The position numbers and the translations under genes were made by a program. Of a DNA stretch of 64,000 nucleotides, positions 14,544 to 25,423 are shown piece after piece. Below the pieces are notes generated by a model that saw nothing but the letters and a program-made list of their open reading frames with translations, was not told where the DNA came from and did not search any database. Every line of letters starts with the position of its first letter. The first letter of the stretch is position 1. Origin of the DNA: Clitopilus passeckerianus (taxonomy: Eukaryota > Basidiomycota > Agaricomycetes > Agaricales > Entolomataceae); assembly GCA_944990035.1 (NCBI GenBank), contig CALYLX010000095.1:101515-165514 (forward strand), written 5' to 3'.

Positions 14544-15080
14544 GATTTGGCTTACATTTTGCAGAACCTTGGACCGACTTTATAGGGATGCGGTGGCCAG
14601 TACACGCTTTTCGTTGACTCTACGTCAAACCCTGTCAATGCCTGCCTGCCCTCCGTCCTGCATTGGCAAGACCGAGATCTGCGCTGGATCGACGATCCTC
14701 CAAAAACATGCTGTTCACGAGCACCAAAAAGGCTGAATCTCCTGGTTTCAGATGATCATCAAAGGATGAGGATGAGAAAACGAAGGGGAAAAGCGAAGAA
14801 TAAACACTCCGACTGGCTTCAAGATGTAGATGAACGCGTGTTTTGAGAGGAGCAAACACCACTTGGCTTTCGTCACCCAATCAAATTAGGCGCCGGAACG
14901 TCGGCCCGACTTTTGACTCGGGGAGGCTGGGAATGGTATAGCGCGGGCGTACACACTGCTTCGTGTGGAAGGGCTGGTGCTGGACATGCACGTCGCAAAA
15001 GTAAAATTCAAATTGCTATCGACTGCGTGTAAAACAGGAAAGAAGAAGTGGTAGTTAAAACACAAATACAGGCTAAAAGT
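14544..15080. other. Intergenic spacer
   Basis: Upstream of the hypothetical gene and downstream of eIF2-alpha. No supported feature. Confidence 0.35.
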
Positions 15081-16390
15081 CTACTCATCCTCGGACTCAT
15101 CGCCAGAGACCTCTGCATTCTCCCGGCCGGCTTTCGCCATGAGCTGAGCAAGATCTTGTTCTTCTGACTCTGAAATGGCCTTGGGCTTCATTTTGACGAT
15201 GAGGTTGCCTCCTTGATCTTCAATCGTGCTTTGAATCGATTCGATGGCACGTTCAAGACGTTCCACCGCAGCGTACTGGTGTTTGAAGGAGTACGGAGTG
15301 GAAGAAGGAGCAGTTAGGCCCTGAATTTCGGTGGAGCTAAGAATCAAGGTGAACGCACCTTGTCGGTAGCATTGGTGCTCAACACGTAGAGCGGTGGGGC
15401 AACAAGCTTCGCTTTAATCGGCACTGCTTCACTGCTTGCTTTCTCGCCTGCGCGGAGTGCTTTCTTGATAGCATCGATGCCAGCCGGGGTATAACATGTG
15501 AGTTCAATATCTGCACGAAGCTTGATGGGTTGGGGTGTGAGACGGCGTGCAATCGTCGAGGTGAGTAAGGTCTGAGTGGACGATGGCAATTGTTTCGGAA
15601 GCTGCGACCAGACAGCATCTGGCTCCCTGTCAGTTCAATTAGCTTTGGACAAATATTAAATCGACGACGGAAAAACGTACGTGAGGGCCAGTTTGAAGGC
15701 GTCATAGGGGTGGCCGTATTTCTTTCCAAGGGGCCAGGCTATTGTTTCATAGAGGACCTCGAGCTTTTCCTCCTCATTTGGACCGCCTATCGGGCCACCT
15801 TCGGTTTCTGGGAGGTCGTCCTCTCCAGCAGCCTGCCGCGCTTTCCGTGCCCTCCTACTCTCCTTCTCGACCGGCTCAGCGGCAACAGGCACACCTGCCT
15901 CGCCTCCTTCTCCGTCATGATCCACGGAAGCGATTTTCGATGCAACATGGCGAAGTATCGAGGCCACGGTCTTGGATTTCATATATCGCTCTTCACATTT
16001 TGTGATGTCTTCCGGAGAGACACGACGTTTCGAGAGATCGATATAACCTACAAGTCTGCAATTAGTACCGAGCTTGGTTATAGGCTGATCATCGAGGATC
16101 CTCGCACCTTTCTCTTTATCCACACGCAGCACAACGACAACCTCGTTTCTCCCCACTCGGATGAGTTTTTGCACTGATCTTATACGCCTGCGTGACAGCT
16201 CAGATAGCAGTATCATTCCTTCTGTGTTATCGTATTCTAGCTGCATATTTGCCGTCAGAACTGCCCAAATTTCGCGGTAAGAGTATGCGTATCGCACCAA
16301 TTTGACATATGCTCCCATCTCAGCGATCTGGCGAACTTGCACCATGACAAGCTCGTCAACCTCAGGATACTTCTGCTCGTAGTACCGCAT
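15081..16390 (-). CDS. sui2: Translation initiation factor eIF2 subunit alpha
   Basis: Exons 16390-16298, 16240-16108, 16047-15681, 15626-15359 and 15275-15081 give 351 residues, longer than the roughly 300-315 usual for the family. It starts [20 protein letters not shown]. The S1/OB domain contains [14 protein letters not shown], whose second serine (residue 47 here) is the target of Gcn2-type kinases. The factor carries initiator tRNA in the eIF2 GTP ternary complex, and phosphorylation shuts down general initiation. The extra length is mainly a charged insert at residues about 115-170, just before the conserved [17 protein letters not shown]. Both of the first two introns are multiples of three without stops. 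An upstream in-frame Met exists, but this start matches the family. Confidence 0.95.
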
Positions 16391-17504
16391 CTTTTTGAAG
16401 GTGTTATTGTTATCGACGACGACAGCACGGACGACGAAGAGAGTTAATGAATTGGCCGCCAACAGCAGGAGTCAGGCAAATCTCAAAATCGCAACCCTAA
16501 CCTTACGAGGCAGAACCGACTTCCGATATCCGGCGCCGAACAACTCCTGGCTTCATACCACGACCACTGCGGGCCTCAGGTTCATCGACGATGCCCCAAG
16601 ACCCTATTTCTTAATGCTACGTTTATAGTTGCGCTGACATGCTGCACGTAAAAGAATTCTCAGACGGGCACTTACCCCCTGATTTCATAACCAGAAACAG
16701 ATGCATTCTCTTCCATCTCGATGGAGTCAATGGACCTCCATGTGTTGAGCAGCTTATACATGCAGTCCATAAGCCGCAACGGCGGCAGCGTATTATCATC
16801 AAGGCAGTGCAGCACCCTCCCGGACATGCAACTGTATGATCTGTGAAAAATTTAACGACTTACGACATTTGAGGGCCTTTCTTCCACCGACCCACCTTTG
16901 CCGAGCCTTCTATCTGCACGGATCCGTCATCTAGGGAGCACAAGCTGTCGACATGCCGATGTCATATTCTATCAGTGCCTGACCTTGTACGATTCTTCAC
17001 GAAGCAGAGATCCTCGAACGGGATGAACCTGTCCGCTAACGCCTTCGTCTTTGTTATGTTTTACCAAGCCATCATCTGTGGGTTCCTATCTGCCTATCTG
17101 TCTACATTACCCGGAAACTGATGAAGTTTCGAAGCCTTCTGCTTCAGAAAATTCTAGCTGGGCCAACCTGGCCAACCTTCGCAATTTGCGCGCCACCGAT
17201 TTAATGTTGGGGCTCAGCCAGGCTCAAGATAAGCTGGGAATCCAGGATTATCTCGTCCCCAAAAAATGGAGGCAAAGACTACTTCGTAAGATAGTTTATG
17301 GTGTCTTACTCGAGTTCGGCAGGAACTGACATCGAAATCCGACGGCTTTATCAGGCGTCTGACAGAGTCGACTTACATCCGCATTCAATGAGGCTTTCAT
17401 GATACTCTCATGGAGCATTTAGTTGTGCCTTGTGGTCGAAATGTATAAAGCCAGCAAATCTTGACCAACTCCTCCAACCGCAATCGCAAGTTATCTAGAC
17501 AAAT
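16391..17504. other. Intergenic with secreted-protein promoter
   Basis: Divergent spacer. An open frame at 17051-17329 has no splice support or motif. The right end holds the promoter of the secreted protein gene, with a TATAAAG at 17444. Confidence 0.35.
17444..17450 (+). promoter_or_regulatory. TATA box of secreted-protein gene
   Basis: TATAAAG 61 nt upstream of the ATG at 17505, a suitable distance for a fungal core promoter. Confidence 0.5.
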
Positions 17505-18257
17505 ATGAAGCTCTCGCTCTCCGCTGCCACTGCCCTCGCTCTCTCTTTGGTTTCTTCCGTGTGTGATCTCTTCAGACTTTGATCTTGCGTGGAGGTTAAT
17601 GACGTCGTCAGGTCCAATCCTCTCCTGTCACTGAACGGAGACAGGCTTCAGAAACCTGTGTTTCTGCTAGCGAAACCACTTTCAATATCCAAGCGCGCTA
17701 CAAAGACGATTCGACTACCGCCAGCGTCAAGATCATCGCGGTGAACACAGTTCCTCATATCGGCTACTCGATCCTTAGCGTATGTCTCCTCAGTTCCGTA
17801 CGAAGCCCGACGATGATCTAATTGTTGCTTTCTCTGGCTAGGCTGGAGGTGCGACTTCGTACGACCATATTACGATGAAAGGAGGCAGCCTGAAAGGAGT
17901 CATCACTACCAATCCTTACCTCCAAGCCGTCTCGTACACCCTCTTTGCTGGAGAATCCCCGACCTTCATCTCCACCCAGTTCCCTCCTCCAGCGTGGTCG
18001 AACTACTGCTTCTTCGTAGGTTTTAATCGCCTTTGTCGATGACGCCTACTAACTCTTTTGTTACCTTCTCTGTTCAGCCTAACCTCGCTTCCAGCACTAG
18101 ACCAAACAACATCGGTGCCAACGGCCAATCAGACCAGTGGTCACTCTGCCCGAACTCCACCGCCAGTGGAAGATTAGACGTGGTGTATGAGGCCGCATCT
18201 GGTCATCCCCACTACAATCTCAATGATTGCAGGGGTGTTTGGCTTGAACAAGTCTAG
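17505..18257 (+). CDS. Small secreted protein, unknown function
   Basis: Four exons, 17505-17558, 17612-17779, 17842-18015 and 18078-18257, give 191 residues. The first 18 residues (MKLSLSAATALALSLVSS) form a clear signal peptide. A short ERRQ stretch after it could be a Kex2-like processing site. The mature part has a few cysteines (SETCVSAS, NYCFF, LCPNS, LNDCRG), which suggests two disulfides in a compact extracellular beta-rich domain. The end GVWLEQV resembles the closing strand of small secreted basidiomycete proteins. No enzyme motif is visible. Effector or cell-wall roles are possible but only guessed. Phases agree at every splice. Confidence 0.8.
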
Positions 18258-18479
18258 ATTGTGTTATTTCCGTAATTTATCCCTAGAGATGAACATGATC
18301 AAATGTCCTTGGGTATCTATTTACATGTATTGTACAGAGTCTTTTTGCGGATATAGAAATGGATATAGAATCGATCTGCGTCTACAGTCGTGTTTTGTGT
18401 GAGATGATGCGACTCAAGTTGACCAGCGTTATACTGGTATAATGGTTGGTGCCCAATAATCCTAATCCCAATGCCCATG

Positions 18480-19142
18480 CTAAGGTGTAAGCGGCGTGCA
18501 AAATCCACCCCCCGTTGTAAACCATGGTTTTGGTGTCACCGTCCATATGAAAGCCATAATTAGGAGAACTCGACCGTCAGGAGGGATGGACGGTGAAATC
18601 TCTATGGATGCTGGTTCTGCTCTTCGGAATAGCCACGTCCTTCGAGGCGTGTAAATTGCACTAGGAAGAGTCTCTGGGTACCTCATCGCCTGAATTCCAT
18701 AGTCAGATATTGCTAGAACACCAGATGAGGAGAAGAATGCCTTACCATGAGTTCGTCCTCTGAAAATTCGATAACATAGCGTTGATTTTGCCATGACCAG
18801 AGCTTTGCGCTGTTGGAAATTTAGTACATCAACTGAGAGTTTTTTCTCTTAGGGGGGATGACCTTACCTTCCGAAAATGTCGCCATGGTTCTTCGTGATA
18901 TCCCTAACCATTCTCTGGAAGCCATTGATTTCGATTGTGCCTTCGCGCCAGTCTATTCTGCCTCTGAGTTGCTCTTGACTATCGGAGTTGCCTGGATCCT
19001 CTAATTCGATCATAGTGGTGATCTTCGGCCCGAGCAAGCCAGAGGTGGTTTCTAGTCTGAACGTTCTGTGACTACTGGATCCATCAATGGCCAGGAGAAG
19101 GGAGTTAAGCATGTTCTTTTGAGAGACGGTGAAGCTCAACAT
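18480..19142 (-). CDS. DUF6593-like protein
   Basis: Exons 19142-18868, 18809-18746 and 18689-18480 make 182 residues. The pattern is that of the basidiomycete DUF6593 family: an N-terminal beta-rich half (LLLAIDGSSSHRTFRLETTS, then a Trp-containing IDWREGTIEINGF), then the short KLWSWQNQRYVIEFSEDEL exon, and a C-terminal ARG-containing TPRRTWLFRRAEPASIEIS followed by a hydrophobic VLLIMAFIWTV. The fold is thought to be tubby-like; biochemical function is not known. It ends shortly after the secreted-protein gene and is convergent with it. Family assignment is from memory of the pattern. Confidence 0.65.
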
Positions 19143-19764
19143 ATCAGAGGCGACCTTTGAAAAGCCTGCCGCGTCGTCTCTGTGGCTTTATACAACGCCT
19201 AAGAACAAGCAAAACGTTTGTTATCGTGGTAGTGCGCAGTCAAGGTCGTGAGGGACTCGTCCATCTTCTTAAGCCGAGCAAGGATGAAACTGAAGAAGAA
19301 GAGCTACTTGAGAACAGCGCAGCAGTCGGCTTAATCAAGACCGTTTCTCACTCGTCGCGGGCTCACACTATGTGACTATGGCTCCCCACGAGAAGTTGAT
19401 ATGAGTCTGACAGAGTGACATGGGCAAAGCTCGGGGTCGGGATCAGGAGCTGCGCTGCCGCCACGAATGGCACCGCCATTCAATAGCCGAGCATCCCAAA
19501 TCTGCAACTTCTATGCCTACACCTGCGGAATGTTCTGAGTGATCTACATGCCGCAGCCACAAACCAAACGCGTAATTCTGTGGCACTGCTAAATGATGAA
19601 GGTTGCTCTGATTGGGTTGCAATAGGTACGCCAACCAGGATACGCCACCTAGGTTAACGGGCCGGAAATGCACAACGGTATTACAAAGAAAAGAAAAGAA
19701 TGCTACAGTACGACAGCGCAAGGAAAAACGATACATCAGCGGAACATATCGGTATCGTAAACCC
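19143..19764. other. Intergenic spacer
   Basis: Between the DUF6593-like gene start and the last exon of FIG4. No supported feature. Confidence 0.35.
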
Positions 19765-20023
19765 TCATCGATGATCCCCAACCCCACTCAACCACCTCTC
19801 GTAGTTGAAGCTGACATGCAAAGCCTCAGTTCGATATGACGGATCCCAAAACTGAGGATGGCCCTTCTCCACATACGCCAGGACCTCCTTGGGCACATCA
19901 TCAAACCGTTCCGGAGGTTCTATACCCATACCCGTCCGAATCGCCTGCGAGTAGACCTCCAAGTCTTTACGTTCACCCGCCGTGGTAGGGGCGTCAAGGA
20001 GCTCCTGACACTGGTCAATATAC
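19765..20023 (-). pseudogene. fig4: FIG4 last exon, separated from its gene by an inversion
   Basis: A minus-strand exon with acceptor CTGCTTAG at 20024-20031 encodes YIDQCQELLDAPTTAGERKD, then FDDVPKEVLAYVEKGHPQFW and a TGA at 19765-19767. This is the C-terminal tail of the FIG4/SAC phosphatase. Its natural upstream partner is the plus-strand exon that ends at 21353: that exon ends in phase 2 with GG, and joining it to this acceptor gives EYQ-G-YIDQCQ with a 58-nt intron that has a CTGAT branch point. In the present orientation no donor precedes it, so it cannot be spliced to the rest of the gene. Confidence 0.8.
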
Positions 20024-20041
20024 CTAAGCAGAGCGTTATCA

Positions 20042-20061
20042 GCACGAGGCGATAAAATCAG
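20042..20061 (+). repeat. Left arm of 20-bp perfect inverted repeat at inversion
   Basis: The sequence gcacgaggcgataaaatcag. Its exact reverse complement is at 21374-21393. Neighbouring bases on both sides differ, so the identity stops at 20 bp. It marks the left breakpoint of the inverted FIG4 segment. Confidence 0.95.
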
Positions 20062-21353
20062 AGTTCCCTCGAAGACATAGCCGAAGAATCCATCCAAATG
20101 ACAGGATTCTTCCACACCGGCGCCGAACCCTACTCCCACTTCCTCCAAAACGAATCCACGTAAGTGTCCCTCCCTGAGGCTGCTGCGCTATCTATCACCC
20201 CCTCTCCAACTCCCTCTTGGCATTGTCATTTTCATTTTTCATTGTTTTAGTTCAACATGGCGTGACACCATCCTACTCCAAAACGGCATCTGTCGAACCA
20301 ACTGCGTGGACTGTCTAGACCGTACAAACGCCGCGCAGTTTGTTTTTGGCAAACGCGCGCTTGGGCATCAGCTTTATGCCCTAGGTGTGGTGGATACGCC
20401 GAATTTGTCGTTTGATTCGGATGCGGTGAATATGTTGACGGAGATGTATCATGATCATGGGGATAGTGAGTTGAATATGTGCTCTACGGTCGTCGTACTG
20501 AGGACGGTCGTTTTAGCGATTGCGTTGCAGTATACTGGGAGTGCGTTGGTCAATCGAGTCGAGACTTATCGGCGCATGCCGCATTGGAATAGCCATTCAC
20601 GGGATATAATTGAGAATATCCGGCGGTTCTATACCAATTCCCTGCTTGGTAACTCACTCTCTGGAATCTTCATAACAGTGCTTTTATTCCTATTACACAG
20701 ACGCGGACAAGCAGGCAGCCATCAACCTCTTCCTAGGAGTACAAGACGAACGTCCCATAACGCACAAATCCACCAGAGGTGGCTACCGGCAGTGGTTCAA
20801 GAAGGAACATCTGGAACCTGCCTACGTGGTGGAAGATAGTACGAAGGCGATTGAAACTTTCGTCAAGCTTCATGGAGACTTCTGGGTCGAGTATTACCGA
20901 CCGCTGCTGTTCACTTCGTTGGGGAAGCACTTTGCATACTCCATGAATAGCACGTTGAAGCTCCCCGGGTACGTTGTTCCTGTCCTCTGCTTAAATAAGT
21001 GATCTTGACTTGCTTGCCACCGTCTAAAGGAAAACTGCCCAGGATATGAACGTCAGCCCTTTCGAGGCCCACGGTCGGAGAATGCGACCCCATCACCCTG
21101 GGTGCGTTTTCATCTCCCATGCCATGCGCCCACTAGCCACTGACAAAAATCTATACAGTGTTGTTCAGGGTGTCCGCCGATGGATGTCCTCTGCACCCTC
21201 CACGCCTAAGAAGCCTCAACGACCCACTATATCCCAACCGGAGCTGATACGCAACACGGTACCCGTCGAGCTTGACAAACACTCCACTGAGGCCATGGTG
21301 GCTTCGCTCTTGGACCCTTCCGTGTCTGAAGAAGAGGAAGCCGAATATCAGGG
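20062..21353 (+). pseudogene. fig4: FIG4 catalytic middle segment, inverted
   Basis: Plus-strand exons 20062-20159, 20251-20465, 20517-20648, 20701-20968, 21030-21101 and 21159-21353 read continuously in phase as the central and C-terminal SAC-domain part of FIG4: [17 protein letters not shown], then [20 protein letters not shown], then [20 protein letters not shown] and [26 protein letters not shown] is the Cys-x5-Arg-Thr phosphatase signature. FIG4 removes the 5-phosphate from PI(3,5)P2 and also scaffolds the Fab1/PIKfyve-Vac14 complex on vacuole/endosome membranes. The piece has no start of its own and opens right at an inverted repeat; its N-terminal partner is on the opposite strand to the right. 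In this state the catalytic motif is not linked to the rest of the enzyme. Confidence 0.85.
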
Positions 21354-21373
21354 GTAAGTGTAATTTAACCTTG

Positions 21374-21393
21374 CTGATTTTATCGCCTCGTGC
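21374..21393 (-). repeat. Right arm of 20-bp perfect inverted repeat at inversion
   Basis: Reverse complement of 20042-20061. Read on the minus strand it lies inside FIG4 coding sequence (residues ARGDKI); the left arm lies within what would be an intron of the restored gene. Confidence 0.95.
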
Positions 21394-23098
21394 CCTCGAC
21401 CTCGACATATCCCAAGCACGATACACCATCCGTTTCTCCTTGGGCAGGAACTGGTTGAGGTACCGCACACATTGGGTATATTCGTCCAAAAGCTTCGACT
21501 CGCGGGGTATAGGTTCTCGCCGCTTGATCAAGTTGAGGATGGTGATGGGTGTACCATATCTTCGGAAGAGGTCGTCAAAGTGCTTGGATGCGGCGGAGTA
21601 GAATGGGTCGACGACATTGACTAAAGTAGGGAGGTGTTTTGGTCAGGAAGGTCGGGGAGGAGAGGGTGATATACGGACTTACTTTCGATGGGAGGTCTTG
21701 GGACCATGCTGTTGGTTTCTTGGGTCCAGTAGATTGGGATGCTGCCGCGATACTAGTCGTACATTAGGGCCAGTAAGAACACAGACGCGGGGAGTTAGAA
21801 GGACTGACCTGGACATAGCTGGTATAATTCGGACTAGGCTTCCTGCCTTGCTGCATGCCTTTACCGTCAGAACAAGGTTCTTGTGGGGCAGGGTAGTAGA
21901 AAGATGTTGTCAGCGCCTCAGAGACGACCTGCTCCGTTTCAACTTCGTTTGCGACATTGCCCTGCATCAGTCAGCGTTGAGACTTGGGTCGTAGGTGACG
22001 AAGCTCACCTCGTCATTAGCGCCTCTCTTGAGGTAGCGAGCACCAGCAAAGTGCCTGGACCTTCGCGCGATGAGGGTTACGAAAACAACCCTGCCCAGAA
22101 CGGTGAGTTCTGACAAATCGTGGTCAGATCAGACTAGACACCTTGTAGTAAGAAAAGGGAGTCTACGTACTGGCTTGGTCCACATGGCCATGTATCATAG
22201 GTATCAACCAGTACGAACTCGAGAACGGTCGATCGTCTTCGTAGGTGCCATCTTCTTTGATGAACGGAGCGGAGAGAAGATGGAAATTCCATGCAAAGCG
22301 GTCGCTGAAGGGCCATTGTTTCTTGCCATCGGCTGTACCTCTATCCGCCCCCGTCAGGTTCTGCTGTAGCGTTGAGGTGATGTCGTAAGAATAGCTTCAT
22401 TTGGAGTTGAGTTAGTTTGACGGTTGGGGACGAGAGATGGATGGAGCACCTGAAGTAGAAGTTCTTGGACATGTCGACCTGCTTGAATATGTTCATCAGC
22501 CTCTGTTCTTCGGCTGGTTTCTCTATCTTCTGGTTTGGGGATACGGGGACGATTTCGGTGCCCTCACAGTGGTAGAGGTAGTGTCCTCCGAGCAGAGCTA
22601 CGACAGAACGTTTGGCTATGCATACCATGTACCAGCCGGCAGTAAACTTGATGAAACCTTGTCATCGAGATATAAGTTCTTATGATTTGCGAAGCCAACA
22701 AACGACATACCAGCTATTCCATGGATAGGCCGTGCTTTCCCCAGCCCACCAGAGGTCTTATTCCCATCATCAAGCATCTTTAACATTTCATTCATCTGCT
22801 TCCTGCTATACTCCATTTCATCCTCGACGACCACCAGCTCATCTTGAGCTGTCCTATCGACCTTGATAATGCGATGCCTCGAGTTTGCGGAATTGGACGC
22901 AATGATATAAAACCGCAGCCGGTTCTCGTAGAGGATGAACCTATTGAAAGTCGTGGGTGCGCTCAATGATGCAGGAGAGGCAGCTTTCTTCACGCTAGGG
23001 AGGTGATTTGAATTTGAAGTATCTGTTGATGTTCCGGACGCCTGGAGGTCTGCCACCTCTGGCGTCTGCTCGTTGAGGCTCATGATGGTGGCATCCAT
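21394..23098 (-). pseudogene. fig4: FIG4 5' half (SAC domain N-terminal part)
   Basis: Starts at ATG 23098. Exons 23098-22711, 22657-22450, 22394-22171, 22109-22009, 21961-21809, 21752-21683 and 21620 down to the breakpoint join in phase. Landmarks of FIG4: [104 protein letters not shown], and [20 protein letters not shown] followed by [14 protein letters not shown]. After the repeat the strand is antisense to the middle segment and stays open for about 75 codons to a stop at 21151, so any transcript would make a truncated protein without the catalytic cysteine. Upstream sequence looks like a normal promoter region, so it may still be expressed. Confidence 0.85.
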
Positions 23099-23746
23099 GG
23101 TCGGCCTGATTTGGACGCGCAGTTCCTGCCACTTGCCATTTGGGTCAAGGTTTGTGTGCCTTTATTGAGCCTAAATGAATTGTTGGCCTCACGCTGACGT
23201 CAGCGCCCTCCCATCCGCGGCTTATCGGCTAGAACGGCGACAAATCTCGCATCTCACATCCGAAATCGGGGCTCTCTTGTACCCACAATCGGCGATTCTT
23301 CAAGAGCTGCTTCCGCTCAAAACAGCCGATCCCTGATCATTGCTAAAATAATATCTGCTCTGACATGGCCTTTATAGTTGCAGATCATAGCTGATAAACA
23401 CTGGTATACGATTGTTCAATAACAACGTCTCGAGTATCTCGTTTCCCCGCGCCGTTGGCCATGGCTAGCCTCAGGGCGCCCTGCCAGCCATGTCTCCGAC
23501 TCGCGAGAATCCTGGACATATGACCTCGTCTCACCGCACTATCAAACACAAAATGTGCCGCCGGCTTTCGCAAGTCAAGACGCTTAACTTCCCGCGGGTC
23601 GATCAGAACAAAACTTCCATTCTGTTTCGCCTGAGCGCATCTCGCTGCACCCACAAACCAGGGTGCTACCCGAACGAGAAAGGTCTCTGAGGATTATATA
23701 AAATACATGTCCTCTACGTCCCCTTCATCTAATAGAACCCACTGAT
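23099..23746. other. Divergent promoter region
   Basis: Between the FIG4 start and the seven-helix protein start. A TATATAAAA at 23695-23703 serves the right-hand gene. No coding feature. Confidence 0.4.
23695..23703 (+). promoter_or_regulatory. TATA box of seven-helix gene
   Basis: TATATAAAA located 52 nt upstream of the ATG at 23747. Confidence 0.5.
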
Positions 23747-25126
23747 ATGACCCCGAAAGAAATCCGCTTGCTCCAGTCTTTCAGATACCAAGACGCCTTC
23801 TTGGTTCAAGTGGCATCGGCGATCTGCTATGGTAGGTTCAAAGCTAGATCATCTCTGCTCCCAGCTGACAATTCTCTTCCAGGACTATCCCTCCCAGTCT
23901 TCGCATACAGCACAGTTTTATTCTAGTCAGTTTTTGCCAGTGGATCTCCAGTATTTTCGCCATTACTTACTGACCCCTCCTCCTGCAGTAAGAGAGGATG
24001 GGATTCTACCCCTATGAAGGTTATGACTATCGTAGGATGCATCTGCTTCGTCCTGTCAACCCATAGTCTCGTCGGCAACACCATATTCGCGGATACCGTC
24101 TTCTCGTCTCCTCGAAAACTGGCCGATGGACATGGGGATCTCCCAGGTGTGCAGATGAGATGGTTGAGGGGGACTTGGTTTGGGAGTTCTTTTGCTTCGT
24201 GGTTCGAGACGATCGCGGTGAGATAATATGTCCAGATTCTAAGGGACGTCATCTTATTCTCGCTCATGCTCGGATAGCTGAATGCAAGTGACGCCGTCGT
24301 TGTTTGGAGAGCATCAGTCCTCTTCCAACCTCGCCCGGTCGCGTTTTGGCTTCTATACGTCCTCTTGGCTGCTTCAATAGGTGAGCATGCGAACCTCATC
24401 TCCCCAATACAGCCCATTCTAACCAGCACAGCTGTATCTTTCTACGCACCAGCCGTCTATCAAACAAGTTTCGACAGATATATAAACCTGGACTCGCATG
24501 GACAAGACGTTATCAGCACCCTTAATTGTGTGAGCGGGTATCTTTCGTTGGGAACCAATGTGATAGCCACCGCATTGATTGGGTATAAATTTTGGTCAGC
24601 CCACTCGGCCATTTTGGTCAGCGAAAGCGGTTGTGCTTATCGATGATGGCAGGGATTACAAGTCATTTATGACGAAGAATGGCTTGAAGGTTATGGAACG
24701 GACTTCTTCCGTGAAGAAAGTGCTCGTCGTTCTTTTCGAGACGGGGCTTTTGTTTTGTTTCTTTCAGGTATGTTACAAGACCTTCATCTCGGATCACCGA
24801 TGTATAGAGGAGAGCACTGACTCTTGTTTTCTTGAAGGCAACATCAATCATCTTACAGCAAATAACCGTTCAAGTCATCGACGACAAGCACAAGCAGGCG
24901 TGGTTTACCCCAACTTTGGCGATCGGAAACTTCACGGCCTTGCTCAGCGTACGTCTCTTCTTTGCCGCAGAGTGGCCTCTAACTGTAGCGGATGATAATG
25001 CAGGCCGTTTACCCACTGATTGTTACTGTGCTGGTTTACAGTCGGAATTCGGTGGTGGATAATTACAAGATAGCTTCTTTGGCGGTACATGATTTGGGGG
25101 ATGTGACCTCGGATGATACGCGTTGA
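23747..25126 (+). CDS. Multi-pass (about seven-helix) membrane protein, basidiomycete type
   Basis: Eight exons, 23747-23831, 23883-23925, 23989-24217, 24278-24380, 24432-24594, 24653-24767, 24838-24948 and 25004-25126, give 323 residues with all phases consistent. Hydrophobic helices include LVQVASAICYGLSLPVFAYS, KVMTIVGCICFVLSTHSLVG, AFWLLYVLLAASIA, LNCVSGYLSLGTNVIATALI, VLVVLFETGLLFCFF and VYPLIVTVLVY. Helix spacing and the FETG...F motif in helix six resemble the many seven-helix orphan proteins of Agaricomycetes, often annotated only as integral membrane or GPCR-like. No ligand or partner can be inferred. The soluble C-tail is short. Confidence 0.75.
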
Positions 25127-25423
25127 TGGATTTGTGTAGTATTTTGGGCGTTGAGTAACGCTATATAACTCACGTCGGAGGTGGCCAGTGTGCTCATTCA
25201 TATAAGACCACGCCGCCGCGTCATTGCTGCGCGCCTCGTTGTGCATTCACGCATAGATTGTAGCTTTGAAGAGGATGTAGCCCAGCATCTGATTTGAGAG
25301 AAATTTAAATGAAAATACGTAAAGACATTAATGAGTGTGTCAGATCGTAAAACTATCGTCTAGCCAAGTCCAGGTCCGTATAATAGTCCATTCTATATAC
25401 ATGCCCAATCGTCAAAATCATTC

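Noticed and set aside
15590..16177. A 195-codon plus-strand frame opposite eIF2-alpha
   Set aside because: Antisense of conserved eIF2-alpha exons 2-4.
19981..20160. Antisense overlap of two separate genes as the explanation for FIG4-like sequence on both strands
   Set aside because: The pieces are non-overlapping parts of one protein, match at phase and residue level when the segment is flipped, and are bounded by an exact inverted repeat.
21838..21865. An extra 18-nt intron in the fifth FIG4 exon (GTAAAG...CAAG)
   Set aside because: Far too short for a spliceosomal intron, and the sequence reads through in frame without it.
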